A stretch of 64,000 nucleotides of DNA from Tulasnella sp. 424 (taxonomy: Eukaryota; Basidiomycota; Agaricomycetes; Cantharellales; Tulasnellaceae): positions 1 to 64,000 of the forward strand of contig WSUB01000162.1 of assembly GCA_019633425.1 (NCBI GenBank). Reading direction: 5' to 3'. Positions 22,147-34,640 of the stretch are shown here, piece after piece (position 1 is the first letter of the stretch; the number at the start of each line of letters is the position of its first letter). The notes beneath the pieces are model-generated. The model was not told the DNA's origin and ran no database searches. It worked only from the letters and a program-made list of their open reading frames with translations. A program made the position numbers and the translations under genes.

Positions 22147-23771
22147 CGATAGAAGTCCCCTAAAAAGGGCATAGCTCGTTACCAACTTCGAAGCCAGTAA
22201 AGAAAGGTTCTTACAAAGGGATGAAGGAAAAGAGGTTTTGGTGAAAGTAAACAGTGTTCGTTCCGGTGTTGGTTGCTAAACGAAAGACGATTTTTGATGA
22301 CCTTGATGTGTTTTCCCCGTCAGGTTCGTTGCGTAATCGTGAAGGTCGTTGAAGTGGAATGGGGATGGTGGATCGGGATGAGAGGTGAGGGGCCTCGTGG
22401 GTGAAAGTTGAGTTGAAAGCAAAGTGTCAGAGATGGCCGAAATTGGTGTGATCCCGGGGAGTGGCTTTATTCCACCGTGAGACGCCGAAAATTCCCAAGA
22501 TACTCCCACCAACAACAACCCTCATAAACATCAAATCTAGTGTGCATTTGATTCAGAAGGAGATCTCTTGGTTCTATGATCAGTCAGTCTAGCAGGCAGC
22601 TACCTGGCAAGCCCGTTATTACGGAAATTCGAGAATGACGTCACGTGAGCCAGGAACGGGACTTTTCTTGGATCGGCAGCCTTCCCAAGCTATTCACGGC
22701 AACCATCAGAGGGAGGCAAGCGCCAGGAAGCCTTGAGGGTCAAGTATCATGACTCCAATTAGTAGCTCCATTTCATGCCGCTAACCGTGAACTATGGGGC
22801 TTTGCATGCTTGGGCACTCTCCGGTCCGTCGCGTGTTCTTCAGCTACACCAAACACAAAGGCACGGAAGCGCCCGCCATCTCCAGCCACATCCGCTATCC
22901 GTAATATATGCCAGCAAGGTCTTACCTTCTCCGCCTCCAGTCAGTGCCCCGGTTTCCTGCAGACAGTATGGTCTCCGCAATTAGGTACATGACGCCACAG
23001 CACTTTTACTTGATCCCGCCCGAACACGGCCGGCACTCCCGAGCCTTGTGTTGCCACCAGGAACCACGCATGTCGCTTACTCGTCGTCTCGTGTGGAATC
23101 TAGAAGTCTATTAAAAGAATCTGTACCTAATGCCTACCGTTATCGAGCTTTTCCGTCAAGTCCGGACTCGAACAGGCATAGGATGGGAGATACACTATGC
23201 CCCTGCTGTCAAACTCTCTTCACGAGCTCCTCGAACTGCTTGACCATCCTGGAAACCGTGATCGCGTTTGTCGGAATGACTGGCGCCTGCCATGGTAAAA
23301 GGCCTGAGCATGAAACACTGGGATGAATCAACGCCTCCCCCCCCCCAGCAACCGCCAGTAGAGCAGCGGTTGCGTGTAGGCATCTCCCAGAGATGTCATT
23401 AGTGCTGTTCTTTGCTACAGCCACATCTGTCATCACTTGACTCGTGTGGGAAGGCTGTATAATGGCCTAAATGGTAGATACAGGTCTTCTGGAGGATAAT
23501 GCAAGCCCCGGAGGGAAGCGGACAACATGTCTCAGGACTGAGCTCCTACGTACTTGGACAAGATGATTCCTATAGAAGGGTGATATTGATGCAAGTCTTG
23601 GCCATTCGGAATATTACTCAGCTTCTTGCAAAAGGGCAGGTGGAGGTCTTCACACGAAGCGCTGCGTGGCACCACTAGAGAAGTGAATACCTCCACCGGA
23701 TGGGCTCTGATAAATACAGACCTCGAACTATGGTCGAACGGTCATACTAGCAGCGGTATTGCTCCATACTC
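22147..23771. other. Gene-poor stretch
   Basis: 1.6 kb in which I see no gene. The open frames are short, lack partner exons and show no family resemblance. The proximal part should contain the paralog D promoter. A C tract lies at 23336-23346. Confidence 0.4.
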
Positions 23772-25046
23772 ATGGCTTCAGTTCAGTCGTCCGTCTTCAT
23801 TCTCGGCGCTACCGGTTACGTTGGCGGTTCGGTTCTCGTCCGCTTTCAACAAGAGTATCCCAACTTCAAGTGGTCAGCTCTTGTGAGAAACCCAAAAGAT
23901 GTCTCTGCCATCGAAGCGCTCGGAGTCAAAGCAATCCAAGGGACTCAGTCGGACCTTGACCTCATCGAGCGCACAGCTGCAGAACATGATGTCGTCCTCG
24001 CTATTGCTGATGCGGACGGCTTGCCGTTGACTCAAGCGGTCCTGACAGGACTCGAATCACGGGCTAAAAGCGGCAGGGCGCCAAGGAAACCTATTTTACT
24101 GCACACGAGGTGAGGGCGTGCTCCCACGTCCACTTTTGTTTGGCTTGTCTAATACAATTCGGTTCTTTTGTAAAGTGGCAGTGGTGTCGTTACTGAAACT
24201 CCTTGGGATGGAGCATATCATCCTGGTACATCTGACAAGGTTTGGGATGTGAGTTCCCTTTTGATTATTACAGTTTGTTGTAAGTATCTTGACGCGAAGA
24301 ACTCGATAGGACAGCAAGGTCGAGGACACGAAGTCTATAGCGCCAGAGCAGATGCACCGGAACGTCGACCTTGCGTAAGCACCACCGTGCCTCAAATACG
24401 TCTATGGTATCTCATGAATGTTGGATGTCTCAGCATTTTCGAAGCCGGCGAGCGGGGCCTCATTGACGCTTATATTATTGCCCCTCCAACTATATACGGG
24501 AAAGGGCACGGACCTGTACGGCACCGTACGCAATCCAGTGCTCATCCATAAGGGTATTCGAATGCTTATTTTATTGCGTTACTCACAGTCTCGGTTCAGG
24601 TCAACGGGCTAATTCGCACTGCAGTTAAGTATAAACAAGTGCTTCAAGTTGGACCTGGCACAAATATATGGAGCAATGTCCATATAGACGATTTGGTGGA
24701 TCTCTATGTACTCGTATTCAACCTCGCTCTATCTTCGTCTCAGTCCCAGGAGAAGGTCGACCCATACGAGCGGTGGTTTTGGGGGAGTTCCACAAGGACC
24801 CACGTGTGGGGGGACATTGCAAAGGCTCTTGCCAAGATTCTCTATGCCCGAGGCGTTGTGACGACAGAAGTCGTTAGAAGTGTGTCATTGGAAGAAGACG
24901 GGTTCGGTCAGGAGTTTGGTTTGGTGGTAACCTCTCATAACTCACTGGTTGTGTCGAACCGCGGGTTTGCGCTGGGATGGAGGCCGCACGGACCTACATT
25001 GGAGGAAACGTTAGAGGGTGAAGTAGAGTGGACTCTAGCTCAGTAG
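23772..25046 (+). CDS. NAD(P)-binding Rossmann-fold protein (atypical/extended SDR)
   Basis: The start gives FILGATGYVGGSVLVRF, the glycine-rich NAD(P) loop GxTGYxG of NmrA-like and epimerase-type SDRs. Exons 23772-24109, 24176-24248, 24310-24374 and about 24434-24511, then 24600-25046. Later blocks fit the family: AYIIAPPTIYGKG, and NVHIDDLVDLYVLVF with the conserved VHxDDLxDLY. The expected catalytic Tyr-x3-Lys cannot be seen clearly. Exon 4 is a problem: between 24500 and 24560 the protein-like frame seems to shift (GKGHGP in one frame, VRNPVLIHK in another), so either the donor is at 24512 or the gene carries an indel. Cytosolic oxidoreductase or sensor; substrate unknown. Confidence 0.7.
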
Positions 25047-25422
25047 TTGAAGGAGCCTGCGGCTTAGTGAACCTTCCAGTATCTTGAAGAGTAATTGTAA
25101 AGACCGTGTTTATAAATCAGAATACGCTCACAGGCCAGGCGCGATGTATGCACTGAGCTGCAAGCACCCAATGCAGTATCGAAATCTCGAACAGCGAGAC
25201 CTTGTTGATTTCTTTTCGTGTGCTGCTTGTAATAGATAAGGGGAGTGAGGAGAGTCAGGTATGTCGTGCAACCTATGTTTTGGGGGTGGACAGGGCACCG
25301 CACGGCGTCAACAGAACCAAACACTGTCGATTTCTAAAACTTTGGAATCTGCCACCATCGAAAAACCCGTCCACCCAAATCCTTTCAACCTCTAATCTCC
25401 CTGTCGCGTCATCTCCAATACC
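25047..25422. other. Intergenic region upstream of TIM10
   Basis: 376 bp between the SDR stop and the TIM10 start. Presumed terminator and promoter; nothing else recognised. Confidence 0.4.
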
Positions 25423-25786
25423 ATGTCTTTCCTCGGTCTCGGCGCAAGTCCTGCTTCTCCATCTGGCCCTGTGAACCAGCAGGCCATGCAAATGGCACTT
25501 GCAGAGTTGGACTTGATCACCGACGTCTTCAACAAGGTCGTCAGGTGCGCCATTCCACGACAAGACCACATTCCTGTGCGATGATACTAACCTACGCTGT
25601 AGCTCATGTCACGCAAAATGTATCAACCTGCGATACGCCGAACCTGACCTGAACAAGGGCGAGAGCGTCTGCATCGACCGATGCGTGGCCAAATTCTTCG
25701 ACGTCAACAAGAAAGTTGGAGAGCGGTTACAACAGGCAGGAGCTGCTTCACAAGCTGCTGGTGGCGTTGGGTCGTTTGGAATGTGA
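25423..25786 (+). CDS. TIM10: Mitochondrial intermembrane space chaperone Tim10
   Basis: Exons 25423-25544 and 25603-25786 give 101 aa, the usual size for small Tim proteins. The twin CX3C signature is complete: CHAKC, 16 residues, CIDRC, the zinc-finger-like motif whose cysteines form two disulphides after Mia40-dependent import. Family knowledge: Tim9-Tim10 hexamers carry hydrophobic carrier proteins across the intermembrane space to the TIM22 translocase. The helices around the motifs (MALAELDLITDVFNKVV and CVAKFFDVNKKVGERL) are typical. The C-terminal tail is Ala/Gly-rich. Tim10 is preferred over Tim9 or Tim8 from overall pattern only. Confidence 0.9.
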
Positions 25787-25931
25787 TAGGATTACACTGT
25801 ATCCTGCGGGACACTCGGCGTTGTCCGTCACGTACATGTTTGTCACGCTTTGCTTTCTTCTGCAACGTTGTGCTTCCTTTTCTTTCCGACTCTCAACCAC
25901 ATCGTCTTACCATCCACCTTTTTAATCTGCC

Positions 25932-26311
25932 ATGGGCAACGTATGTAGTAGCTTTTCTTGACACCAACCTCGATCTATAAAGCTATCTTTTCGTAACTCC
26001 AGGGAGCTAAAGCCCAACAGAAACGTGAGCGCAATGCTGACAAGAATGCGAAGAAAGGCAGTTCGAGTCAGTCAAAGACCAACGAAGCTGCGAAGAACAT
26101 CCTGTGCGAAATTTGCCGTCAAACTTTCGTGCGTCCTTTGCGTTTGCAGATTCCTCCAGACCTATATGATCTGATCTCTCGTCCGTCACTCCCGACCTAA
26201 TAGCTCGTGACGACACGCTTGCCCCAACTCCAGCAGCATGTCGACAATAAACACAGCGGGAAGACGGTTAAAGACTGCTTCCCTAAATACGAGGAGGGTG
26301 CCAAAGCTTGA
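25932..26311 (+). CDS. Small At2g23090-like zinc-binding protein (4F5/SERF-related N terminus)
   Basis: Exons 25932-25940, 26003-26128 and 26204-26311 give 80 aa. The first coding exon is only nine bases (MGN). The N-terminal half is Lys/Arg/Gln-rich (GAKAQQKRERNADKN), as in small EDRK-rich proteins. The second half has a CxxC...HxxxxH zinc finger (CEICRQTF, then QHVDNKHSGKTVKDCFP), as in the At2g23090-like family conserved from fungi to plants. The molecular role is unknown; the basic part suggests nucleic acid or ribosome association. It follows TIM10 by 145 bp on the same strand. Confidence 0.85.
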
Positions 26312-26628
26312 GACGGCTATTTCGGCAACTGTCTGGAGGATCTGGTGTAGAGTTTGGTTCTGCGATTCCAAACACTAGTACAGACGTTTTTGCCCAACTC
26401 TGTTTGTAACTTTGTCTCTAGCTGGAGGCTAAATGTGATGTGTTATCGCCGCTCAGACGCCCCGACATGAAAGTCGAACCGAGCCCTGTGTCGTTGCCTC
26501 GTAGATATGGCACTAAGGAGGGTATCAAATAAGACAGTCGCTGAAGCCGGTTAGGTACAAATGCCTTCCAATATTTCCATAAATAACAATTATCAGTTCA
26601 GTCGAACGTTCATCCCTCCATATTTTAT
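26312..26628. other. Convergent intergenic spacer
   Basis: 317 bp between two convergent 3' ends; no gene seen. Confidence 0.4.
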
Positions 26629-29600
26629 TCAAACGAGTCCCGTCCTGGGTTGCCACTTAGAGGTTGTCCCAACAACTCCGACTTTGCCGATTCCGCCCTC
26701 CACTACGGCATCAACTGCCATGCTAACATCGACTTTGACCGCTCCCGGCTCAAATGCCCAAATAGCCACCGCCACAACGCTGATTCAATGACGTTACTTA
26801 GTCGATGTTGGCGCTGTCATCGTAGTCAAACTTACTTGGTACCATCATAATCCAGGATTCCTTCGTGCACCGGGAACTTGAACTGTGGTCCCATATCCCC
26901 AACTACTCGACCCATTGTCCAACCATTGACCCACAAAGTGGCCCTCCAGTGTGGGTTAGATCCGATGTCTTTGAAGTTGAAGGATAGAGCAGCATCCAGG
27001 CTCGAATCGATGTCGAGTTTGAACTCTTTTCGGAAGAACCCGACACCAGGGGAAGTGGTAGGAGGGCCTTGCGAGGGGGAGCGGGTGACCCAAGCGTTGG
27101 TGACACTCGTTGGAAGAGCAGGTAGATGGTAACCGGCTCGCTCCGCATAGAACCCTCCTTCGTTCAGAACGCCGCGAGTCTTGTCGGGATAACTGAGAAA
27201 GGATGGGTCAAACCTAGCAATTCCTGTATCCTGATCGTACTCACTCGGTATATCCACCCAGCTTGCCTTGGACTTTCCACGAGTTGAATGTTGTATCAGC
27301 CCCCTGCAGCTTGTAGCCTCGGATTCCTCTGGGAGATTTGCTTGTCTCAGCATTCCCTGATGAAAAAAAAAAAAACTTAGTTCTATGACTGCTTCTGCTA
27401 AGGCGGTACGCACAATCGTTGGTCTCGTTCAGCCCCATATTGTCATGCAGGACAGTCAAGACATTTTCCTTTCCGACGAGGAGTGACCCGGCTGGGAACT
27501 CGAAAAATTCGTCCGTCTCTTCAATAGCAGGGTCAAGGACTGGCCAAGTGTACGCCGGATATGTGGACCTAGCAGGCATTAGCGTCAGATCATCACGATT
27601 CACGACGCCGAGTGACCTGCCCTTACTTTCCGTAGGTAGATTTTACAAACTTTCCGTTGAGCCAGACGCTTGCAGCGAAGGCTGCATTCCTAGGTTAGCT
27701 CTCGTGTTCCTTCAGGAAGAGGGAGTTCGCACCTTCGCCGCCGTTTATCGTCAAATTCACACCTTTCTCTGCGCCGGTTGCCTTGAAGTGACCCTTCCAG
27801 AATACTTGGCCTTCGCAGCTGCAGCAAGGTTGCGTATCAATAAACAGTGCCTATCCATTTCGTTTCAGATTGTTTCAGAAAACTCACAATCCGTAATCGC
27901 AGCCGTAGAGTATAGGGCCATTGGAATCTCCATAATAAGGCTTGAAAGGCGAGTTTGTTGTTTGTTTGTTAGCCGAGTTCCATCCTTGATCGCTATAATT
28001 CTGCTTGATCTCGGGTAAGCTGTCGAAGTATTTCCATCCGGACGAGAGGCTGGGAAGGTTGATACCAGGCTTTGAGGATGAATATTTGGCCGCCAGGATA
28101 CCCTTGATTTTGGGGGATGGCGTGACCGCAAGCGCCTTGCCGTTCAGGGATACGGATGAAATGTTTGCAGGGGCAATGATGGTAATATCGGTAGAAGACG
28201 GCGTCTGGACATCACCCGTGATGGAAAGTTTGGAGCCTTGTAGATCGACATCGCGGACGAGTTGAGGACCCCATATCAGGACAGCACCCGTGGATCCGAA
28301 GGACCAGTACGAGCCGTAGTTGCCTGATCCGGCGATGGCCGGAGACCAGAATGTATCAGCAACTGACGTGGCGCTCACAATGATCAGACGGGAGTTGTCG
28401 TAGACGAAGGTGAGCCCGGAAGTAGATGGCTTGATTTTGAGAAGCGTAGCTCCCTGGACGCTCGCACCCAAGGATGCGACGTTGGAGTTGGTGGTGGTTG
28501 GCGTGCCACTGAATTTTATAGCTGCCTCGTACTGAATTCCGGGGTCACCGTACAAGTAAAGGACGTCCCGAGAACCGATTGAGCCGGCAAACAGGATCGA
28601 GGCGGTGCTGTACAGGGCTCTGCTCGAACCGTATAAGAAATCCGTTACGGTAATTTGAGATCGCCTTCCAGGGATCGTAATCCCGGACGAAGATGTTGGG
28701 AGCTGAAGGCTGCCTGAAGAGGTATTGACTCCAAGTTTGAAGGTGACGGTAGAGCTGTCGCAAAGAGCTTGGTTTCGATGCACTATAAGGCTTAAGGAAA
28801 GGAACGTACTTAGACGTGGAATCGGTGTGGCGAGCAATGTAGAAGCCTCCACCAGATGTGGGGTTCTTCAAGTAGGTGACATAGACCTCAGAGTTAGAGA
28901 CTGGTACGATGGTAGAGTCTGTGCTGTTGCCAACAATATCTGTCGTGATAAACTCCTTGGCGCTACGTAGGAAAAGGCCTTGTCGCTTGACCTCTTGGTA
29001 CTTCGCCGTGATCCATCGGTTCTCTGCAATAGCAGCACCGTAGTCATAGCTGGTCTAAAGAAACACCCCGCATGCTCAGATAGTGACGGAGGAATGGGGA
29101 AGAGGTTGGACGTACGTAGACCTTGTGGAAGGGGATGTGGCCCCATGACGTCCCTCCATAAGCCATATAATACGACACCATCTTGACGTTGTTGGCCCAA
29201 AGGTTGATATTGAACAAACTTTCATAATCTGAGCCAAACGTGACCCGACAACGCTCGTATCCCACAGATGTAGGACCCCAAGGCTCGATGGAGCCGGATT
29301 GAAACTCGGGGATGAGGAAGGGTTGGGAAGGGTTTGTCGCGGCGTGGTATTGATAGTAGTTGGTCGTGACGGAAGTAAGTGGAGCGCCAATTCGGCAGTC
29401 GAAGCCCTATTCCGTGTTAAAATGGGCAGGCGTTCGTTTGAGTGTTGGACAAGAACGAAAGAAAATCCATCTTACCCCAGGGTACGAATCAATCCCATAG
29501 ATATCCACTTTGCCTTCCCCGCTAACAAAGTTTCCATTCATGCCGGGGTCATTATAGGTCGTCGGAATAACAACGCCTTTCTTTCTCAGCGCCTTCTCCA

Positions 29601-30479
29601 AGTCATCGAAATAGCCTGCCTTGCCCGGGTTGCCCCCTGACGAGTCGTACTGAACATATTCGTTGTCGATTTGGATGAGAATGATGGGTCCGCCGGCAGT
29701 TATTTGGTTTTTGGCGGTGATCTCAGCCATATATTCCCAGTAAGGAGTGTAAGCCTCGGTGTAACTGGAAGAATTGGTTCGAAGGTAGCCTAAGAGCAGA
29801 CAGTGAGTGCAAAGCAAAGGGAAGAGGCGCGATGGTGGGTACCAGGTACTTCGGCTGTAACCCAATGAGGCATCCCTCCGGCACTGGTCTCTGCATTGAT
29901 GTACGGTCCTAAACATCGGCCAAGAGTTCGGTGTAAGTCTCGTGGAGTCTTTCTAAGACTAGGAAGAAGGGACATGCCAGGTCTCAAGATTACCCACAAA
30001 CCGACTTCTTTGGCTGCATCTAATAATGGTTGCAATGCTCGGACTCCATCGAAGTCAAGCACTCCTTTGGATGGATTGCTCATCCCCCTACAGAGAGTAT
30101 GAGGCCGATGCGGAAACGCGACCGATTTCCAACCTACCAATGGAAATAGATGGAAACGGTATTGAGACCGGCAGCTTTGTATTTTTGAAGTACATCGGTC
30201 CATAGGTCCGGGACCTTCGGTGAGAGAAGCGTGAGCAAAGCCACAGACGACGGGAAGCGGATGTTCACTTACTGGAAGACGGAACGGGTGAAACTCGCCA
30301 CCGTGAACGAAAATACGTTGGCCGTTCACGATGAGACTATACTTGTCCCATGACACAACTTTGCTGTAGCCGTTGTCGTCCCGTTTAGCTGGTCCGGAAC
30401 TTGCTTGCTCGTTCGGTGATGACACGACCTGGGCCGCGGCGAGCTGGGAAACCAATACGAGCAGAGGTAAGAAACGCAT
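26629..30479 (-). CDS. Secreted beta-galactosidase, GH35
   Basis: A many-exon gene reading from ATG at 30479 to TGA at 26629-26631; the last intron is 26780-26835. The N terminus is a signal peptide ([16 protein letters not shown]). The GH35 barrel follows: [32 protein letters not shown], and [13 protein letters not shown], whose Glu is the expected acid/base (about 29660). [12 protein letters not shown] holds the expected nucleophile Glu (about 29310). Then come the beta-sandwich domains of fungal LacA-type enzymes and the final jelly-roll ([30 protein letters not shown]). It removes terminal beta-galactose from oligosaccharides or plant wall galactans, outside the cell. The usual LVQ(P)ENEY is IQIDNEY here, with Asp for Glu before the Asn. 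Confidence 0.93.
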
Positions 30480-31369
30480 CGCGAATCGGAAGGAGAAGAA
30501 GAAGTCGATGTCGAGTCCATGGTTATATGCTTTCTGAAGTTCTGTGAGAGCTTAGCGTATCCGTCGGGGGCTGGTGAGTCGTCGGGCAAATGCCACCTCA
30601 GATATTGAGAAGAATGCTGGAGATTATTTCACGGACAAGGCTTCTATGGCGTCGGTAGTTTGGAGCCGCACGCCAATGTATGTAGCATGAGGAAGAAAAC
30701 AAGGGAGGACGTGGGTGCGACTGCAGAGGTCGTCGGTGGGAAGCGAAAGAAGGCAGCGGACCGGGACTGGAGATGCTTCTCTTGCCTTTCGTGGACGGGC
30801 CGACGGAGAGAAGATTCGGGGGAGAAACACATTCGGAAATCCCACCGGTAGCGACGTCGACTGGCTGCTGAACCTCGGAGCTGAAGAACGCAGTGTGAAT
30901 ATGGGGTGTTGGCAGGCGAAGGACAGCTGACGAGCACCATTTATCCCATGGGATACTACTGCCTTGCAGGGTTGGCGAGAATGATGAGTGTGTAAAAATT
31001 CTCTGGCATCGTATGAAATGTATTTGCAGTTTTGCTGGACGGGTCCTTGCTTGGGTCTTCACCACGAGCCCCCACACTCATTAGCTGCTAAACGGCGCTT
31101 TCTGGATTGCCCCGGACTGCCATCGGTTTTGGCATCGGCGCAGTCACGTCCCAAGTTGTGCACAGGCTGCTGAGGAGGGAACAGTGTTTCATTGCAATTG
31201 CTGTGTTGGGGTGAAAAAGGCGATGAGCTGCGTAAAGAAAAAGACGGAGACGTACGAAAGCCAACGCCTGTTTAGCCCCTGAAACCATCGTTGGCCTGCC
31301 TCTCCCATCACCCACTCGTCGCTTTCACCACCAGCACCCAACACCACACCCACACCTCAGCTTACTACA
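30480..31369. promoter_or_regulatory. Divergent intergenic region, beta-galactosidase / SNAP-25 gene
   Basis: 890 bp between divergent starts, so both promoters should lie here. Open frames on the minus strand (30598-31077) have no recognisable protein features. C/T-rich sequence precedes the SNARE gene start. No specific operator can be named. Confidence 0.4.
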
Positions 31370-32654
31370 ATGTCTTGGTTCAAGCGAAAAGACGCTCCCA
31401 AAATCCCCGAGCCACAATCGTCTCTCTCTCAACCCAACGTCCTCCGTAGGGGTGAACGAGACCCATCCCCCGGTCCCCCACCTTCGTATCGCACGTCCAA
31501 CTCCGCTACGTATAACAGGAGCAGAGACGGAGATCCGTACGCTGCTGACCTTAAGAGCGATGGCTACAGCAACCAGCCAACAGGACCTTACCAGACCGGT
31601 CAAGATCGATACGCCCGCAGCGCGGGAGTGGGCGACCCTTACTCTCGCGCTGGTGCAGGAAACGCCGACGCTGACCGAAGCGAGCTTTTTGCTGGTTACA
31701 ATCCAGAAAAATCCGCAGGTCGGAATCGCTTCGATGGTAGGCCCGGCGAAAGTGGCAGTGGTCGCTTCGGCGGCTGGCAGGACCGCACGCCTCAGAACCA
31801 AGAGGAGGAAGACGAGGATGTTGAGAGGATCAAAACCGACACCAAGCAATTGAAAAACGACTCGCTCCAATCAACTCGAAACGCTCTAAGGCTCGCGCGC
31901 GAGGCAGAAGAAACTGCCAGACTGACACTCAACAAGCTTGGTGACCAATCTGGTGAGTAGGCGCAACTGACACTCCAAGCGCGCTGTCCTGTTCTGACAA
32001 AGGCTCCCCCGACGCACCTCCTCCCAGAGAAACTCGCTTCTACTGAACGCCATCTTGACCAATCCAAGGCTAATACTGTCCGTGCCGAAGACCGCACGTC
32101 CGAAATCAAGCAGCTCAACCGGTCCATCTTCGTCCCTGTTATCACTTGGGACAAGGAAGGCAAGAGGCGCAAGCAAGAGATGCGCGACTCTGAACGACGC
32201 GCAGCTGAACAACAAGAGCGTGAGCTTGCCATGAAAGACGTGAGGGATTCTCAAAACCGCATAGGTCGTGCCGGTACGTATGGAGTCGAGGACGACGGCT
32301 GGGGAGGAGGGAGTGGAAGGATGAGATCCGCACAACAAATGGAGGAACGGAAGAGGTTTAGGTTCACAGATAACAAGGAGGAAGAGGATGAAGATGACCG
32401 TGTCGAGGACGAATTGGACGATAATCTTGACCAATTGGGCGGCGTTGCCAAGAGATTACATGCTCTGGCCATGGCCCAGGGAGATGAGCTGGATTCGCAA
32501 AACAGCAGGCTGGATAGGCTCAACAATAATGCTGAAAAACTGGATGTTCGTCTCGGACGGGCTACGAACAACGTAAGTCTACACAAGCTACTGCTCCGAT
32601 CCGAATGGCTGACGCTGATGAATCTCCCTTGCCCATCAGCTTCGCCGGTTGTAG
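31370..32654 (+). CDS. SEC9: SNAP-25/Sec9-type Qbc-SNARE
   Basis: Exons 31370-31952, 32028-32572 and 32640-32654 give 380 aa; the last exon encodes only LRRL and the stop. After a disordered Pro/Ser/Tyr-rich N terminus of about 145 residues there are two SNARE helices: the first spans EEEDEDVERIKTDTKQLKNDS to about residue 225, the second runs from DDRVEDELDDNLDQL to the end (heptads L/LGGVAKRLHALAMAQGDEL, zero-layer Gln region, LDRLNNNAEKLDVRL). No TM helix and no Cys cluster, as in yeast Sec9. It forms the plasma-membrane t-SNARE with Sso-type syntaxin for exocytosis and hyphal growth. Confidence 0.92.
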
Positions 32655-33168
32655 GAGTACATTAGCCCGCACGTTAGCTCCTTTGGCTCCTGCGTAGATA
32701 CGGACCCAATACGAAAGATGTTGTATAGACCACCCGAGCAAACCCCTTGCGTGGTTGAGGCTTGTACCTGTCTCCTACGCCCACCTTCGCAATCAATGAG
32801 AATTAAGAATATAACATTACAGCGCGAAAAAAAAAACCATGAAGAATGCGCGCCATCTCCAGTATATTCCATCATTCCTTCGTGACCTATGGTGGTGTGG
32901 GCGTGTCATGGTCTTCTGCGAAGCTCCCAAGCCCAGTTTGCCACCCGTTGCCTTTAGCTATCATCTATCAAGTTTGAAATAGCTCTTTGTGGTTCTTGCC
33001 TGTTCATTGATTCAAGGTCTACTGAGCGTCCTTCATTATCCATGAAAGGCAACTGGGCGGGATTTGTGTTGGGTTGTTGTCGGTCGCGCTGCGGCAGCGA
33101 TCCTCAGTCCACCCTGCAACCTCGCCTGAACACCAACCTTGATCTCTACCGCAATCACTCGAGAGACA
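32655..33168. other. Intergenic region between SEC9 and capping protein genes
   Basis: 514 bp; an A run at about 32827-32836 and otherwise unremarkable sequence. Presumed terminator and promoter. Confidence 0.4.
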
Positions 33169-34467
33169 ATGAGCTCCAACGACGACCCAATGGCCATCGC
33201 TTCTTCTTTCTTGCTCCAGAGTCCTCCTGGAGAGATTAACGACGTACTAAGTGGTCAGTCCGGATTTCAAGCATCACCTCTAATGAGGCGTTCGCGCCCT
33301 CAGGCTTCTCCCAACCGGCCGCTGATCTCGATTCACATCTTTATTGCATTTTATTGCCGGACTACTCTCGCCTTAGATGTCAGGAACATCATTGCAGACG
33401 ATGCTGAGCTGGAGAAGGGTATTGCCGCAGCACTAGAAGAATACAATTTGACCCAATTCACGACCGTCGAAGTCCCAGGCCAACAGCACCAGGTCATCAT
33501 ATGCGAGGACGGTCGAGTAGATGAAGGGAATGCTGGCACCCTCCCCCGCTTTCTGGATCCCCGCTCCAAGACGAGCTTTTCCTTCAATCATGCTGACCTT
33601 GTACGTCGTCAAAGAAACACGCGAAAAACACGCCCCCTGATCTTTTATCTCCCCTAGTCGGTGTCCGACCCACAGCCGGTCGAAGTCAACGAGGGGAGCG
33701 AGTCATTCCGGTTGGTTCTGACTGATGACTCCCCAAATTACTTCGTCTCATAGTCCCTTTTATAGGACTGCTTTGGAATCGCAAATCCTGACTTATCTGC
33801 ACGATCATTATCATGACGGAGTCGCGTCGGTATTCGCCTTGTCTCCAAGCACATTCAGCATAGTCCTTGTTACGAACAAGTACAATCCTTCCAACTTTTG
33901 GTGAGTTCAAATAATACCTGCATTGTGCCTACCCTAAAGGTTTCCTCCGATAGGTCTGGTCGATGGCGGTCTCGCTATGTGATTGACTTGGCCAAGGGGC
34001 AGATATCTGGCAAGGTCTTTATCAACGTTCACTATTACGAGCAAGGGAATGTCAGTCAGGCTTCCACATCGTGCTCTGCGTCTACCAACGATCCTTTTTA
34101 GGTTCAACTCCAAACCACGCACACTCCGTCACTTTCGCTTCCTCCGCCACATCCTATCCCTGCCACATCTCAAACTGTGACAAAACTCTTGAAACTGATA
34201 GAGATCCAAGAGGGAGAATATCAGACTTCTTTAGCCAACGTCTACCACGAGATGGGTGAGAAGACCTTCAAGGGCCTCCGAAGAGCACTCCCTATGACAA
34301 GGTCAAAAATGGACTGGGACAAGGTAGGGAAACTCTGTCTTGTGAACCTTCCCTGCGGTAGCTTGCTCACTTACATCCTTCGCGCGTCTACATAGGTATT
34401 GGGATACAAGCTTGGCGCCGAACTCTCCGCTAGTAATACTGGTCGTTTCGGTGCTGCATCCTCGTGA
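33169..34467 (+). CDS. CAP1: F-actin capping protein, alpha subunit
   Basis: Exons 33169-33253, 33377-33600, 33658-33710, 33766-33900, 33954-34050, 34102-34323 and 34396-34467 give 295 aa, close to the family length of about 270-290. Diagnostic blocks are AIASSFLLQSPPGEINDVL at the start, SFSFNHADL, SGRWRSRYVID, GKVFINVHYYEQGNVQL and, near the end, GLRRALPMTRSKMDWDKV. It forms the CapZ heterodimer with the beta subunit and blocks actin filament barbed ends, at cortical patches in fungi. The end (LGYKLGAELSA, then a short tail) matches the actin-binding tentacle region in position. Confidence 0.95.
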
Positions 34468-34640
34468 ATAAGTGTCCCCTTATATTTCGCATCCAATATT
34501 CTAGAATCGTATTTGGTATGACTATACCGTTGTGAAGCCGTTTGGGCTTTTGAAGTCCGCTGAAGAATGGCCGGAAGAAAGTTTAGGCACAGGTTAAATC
34601 CTATATTCGAATATCGCGAATTACACAGTTCCAATCGTAT

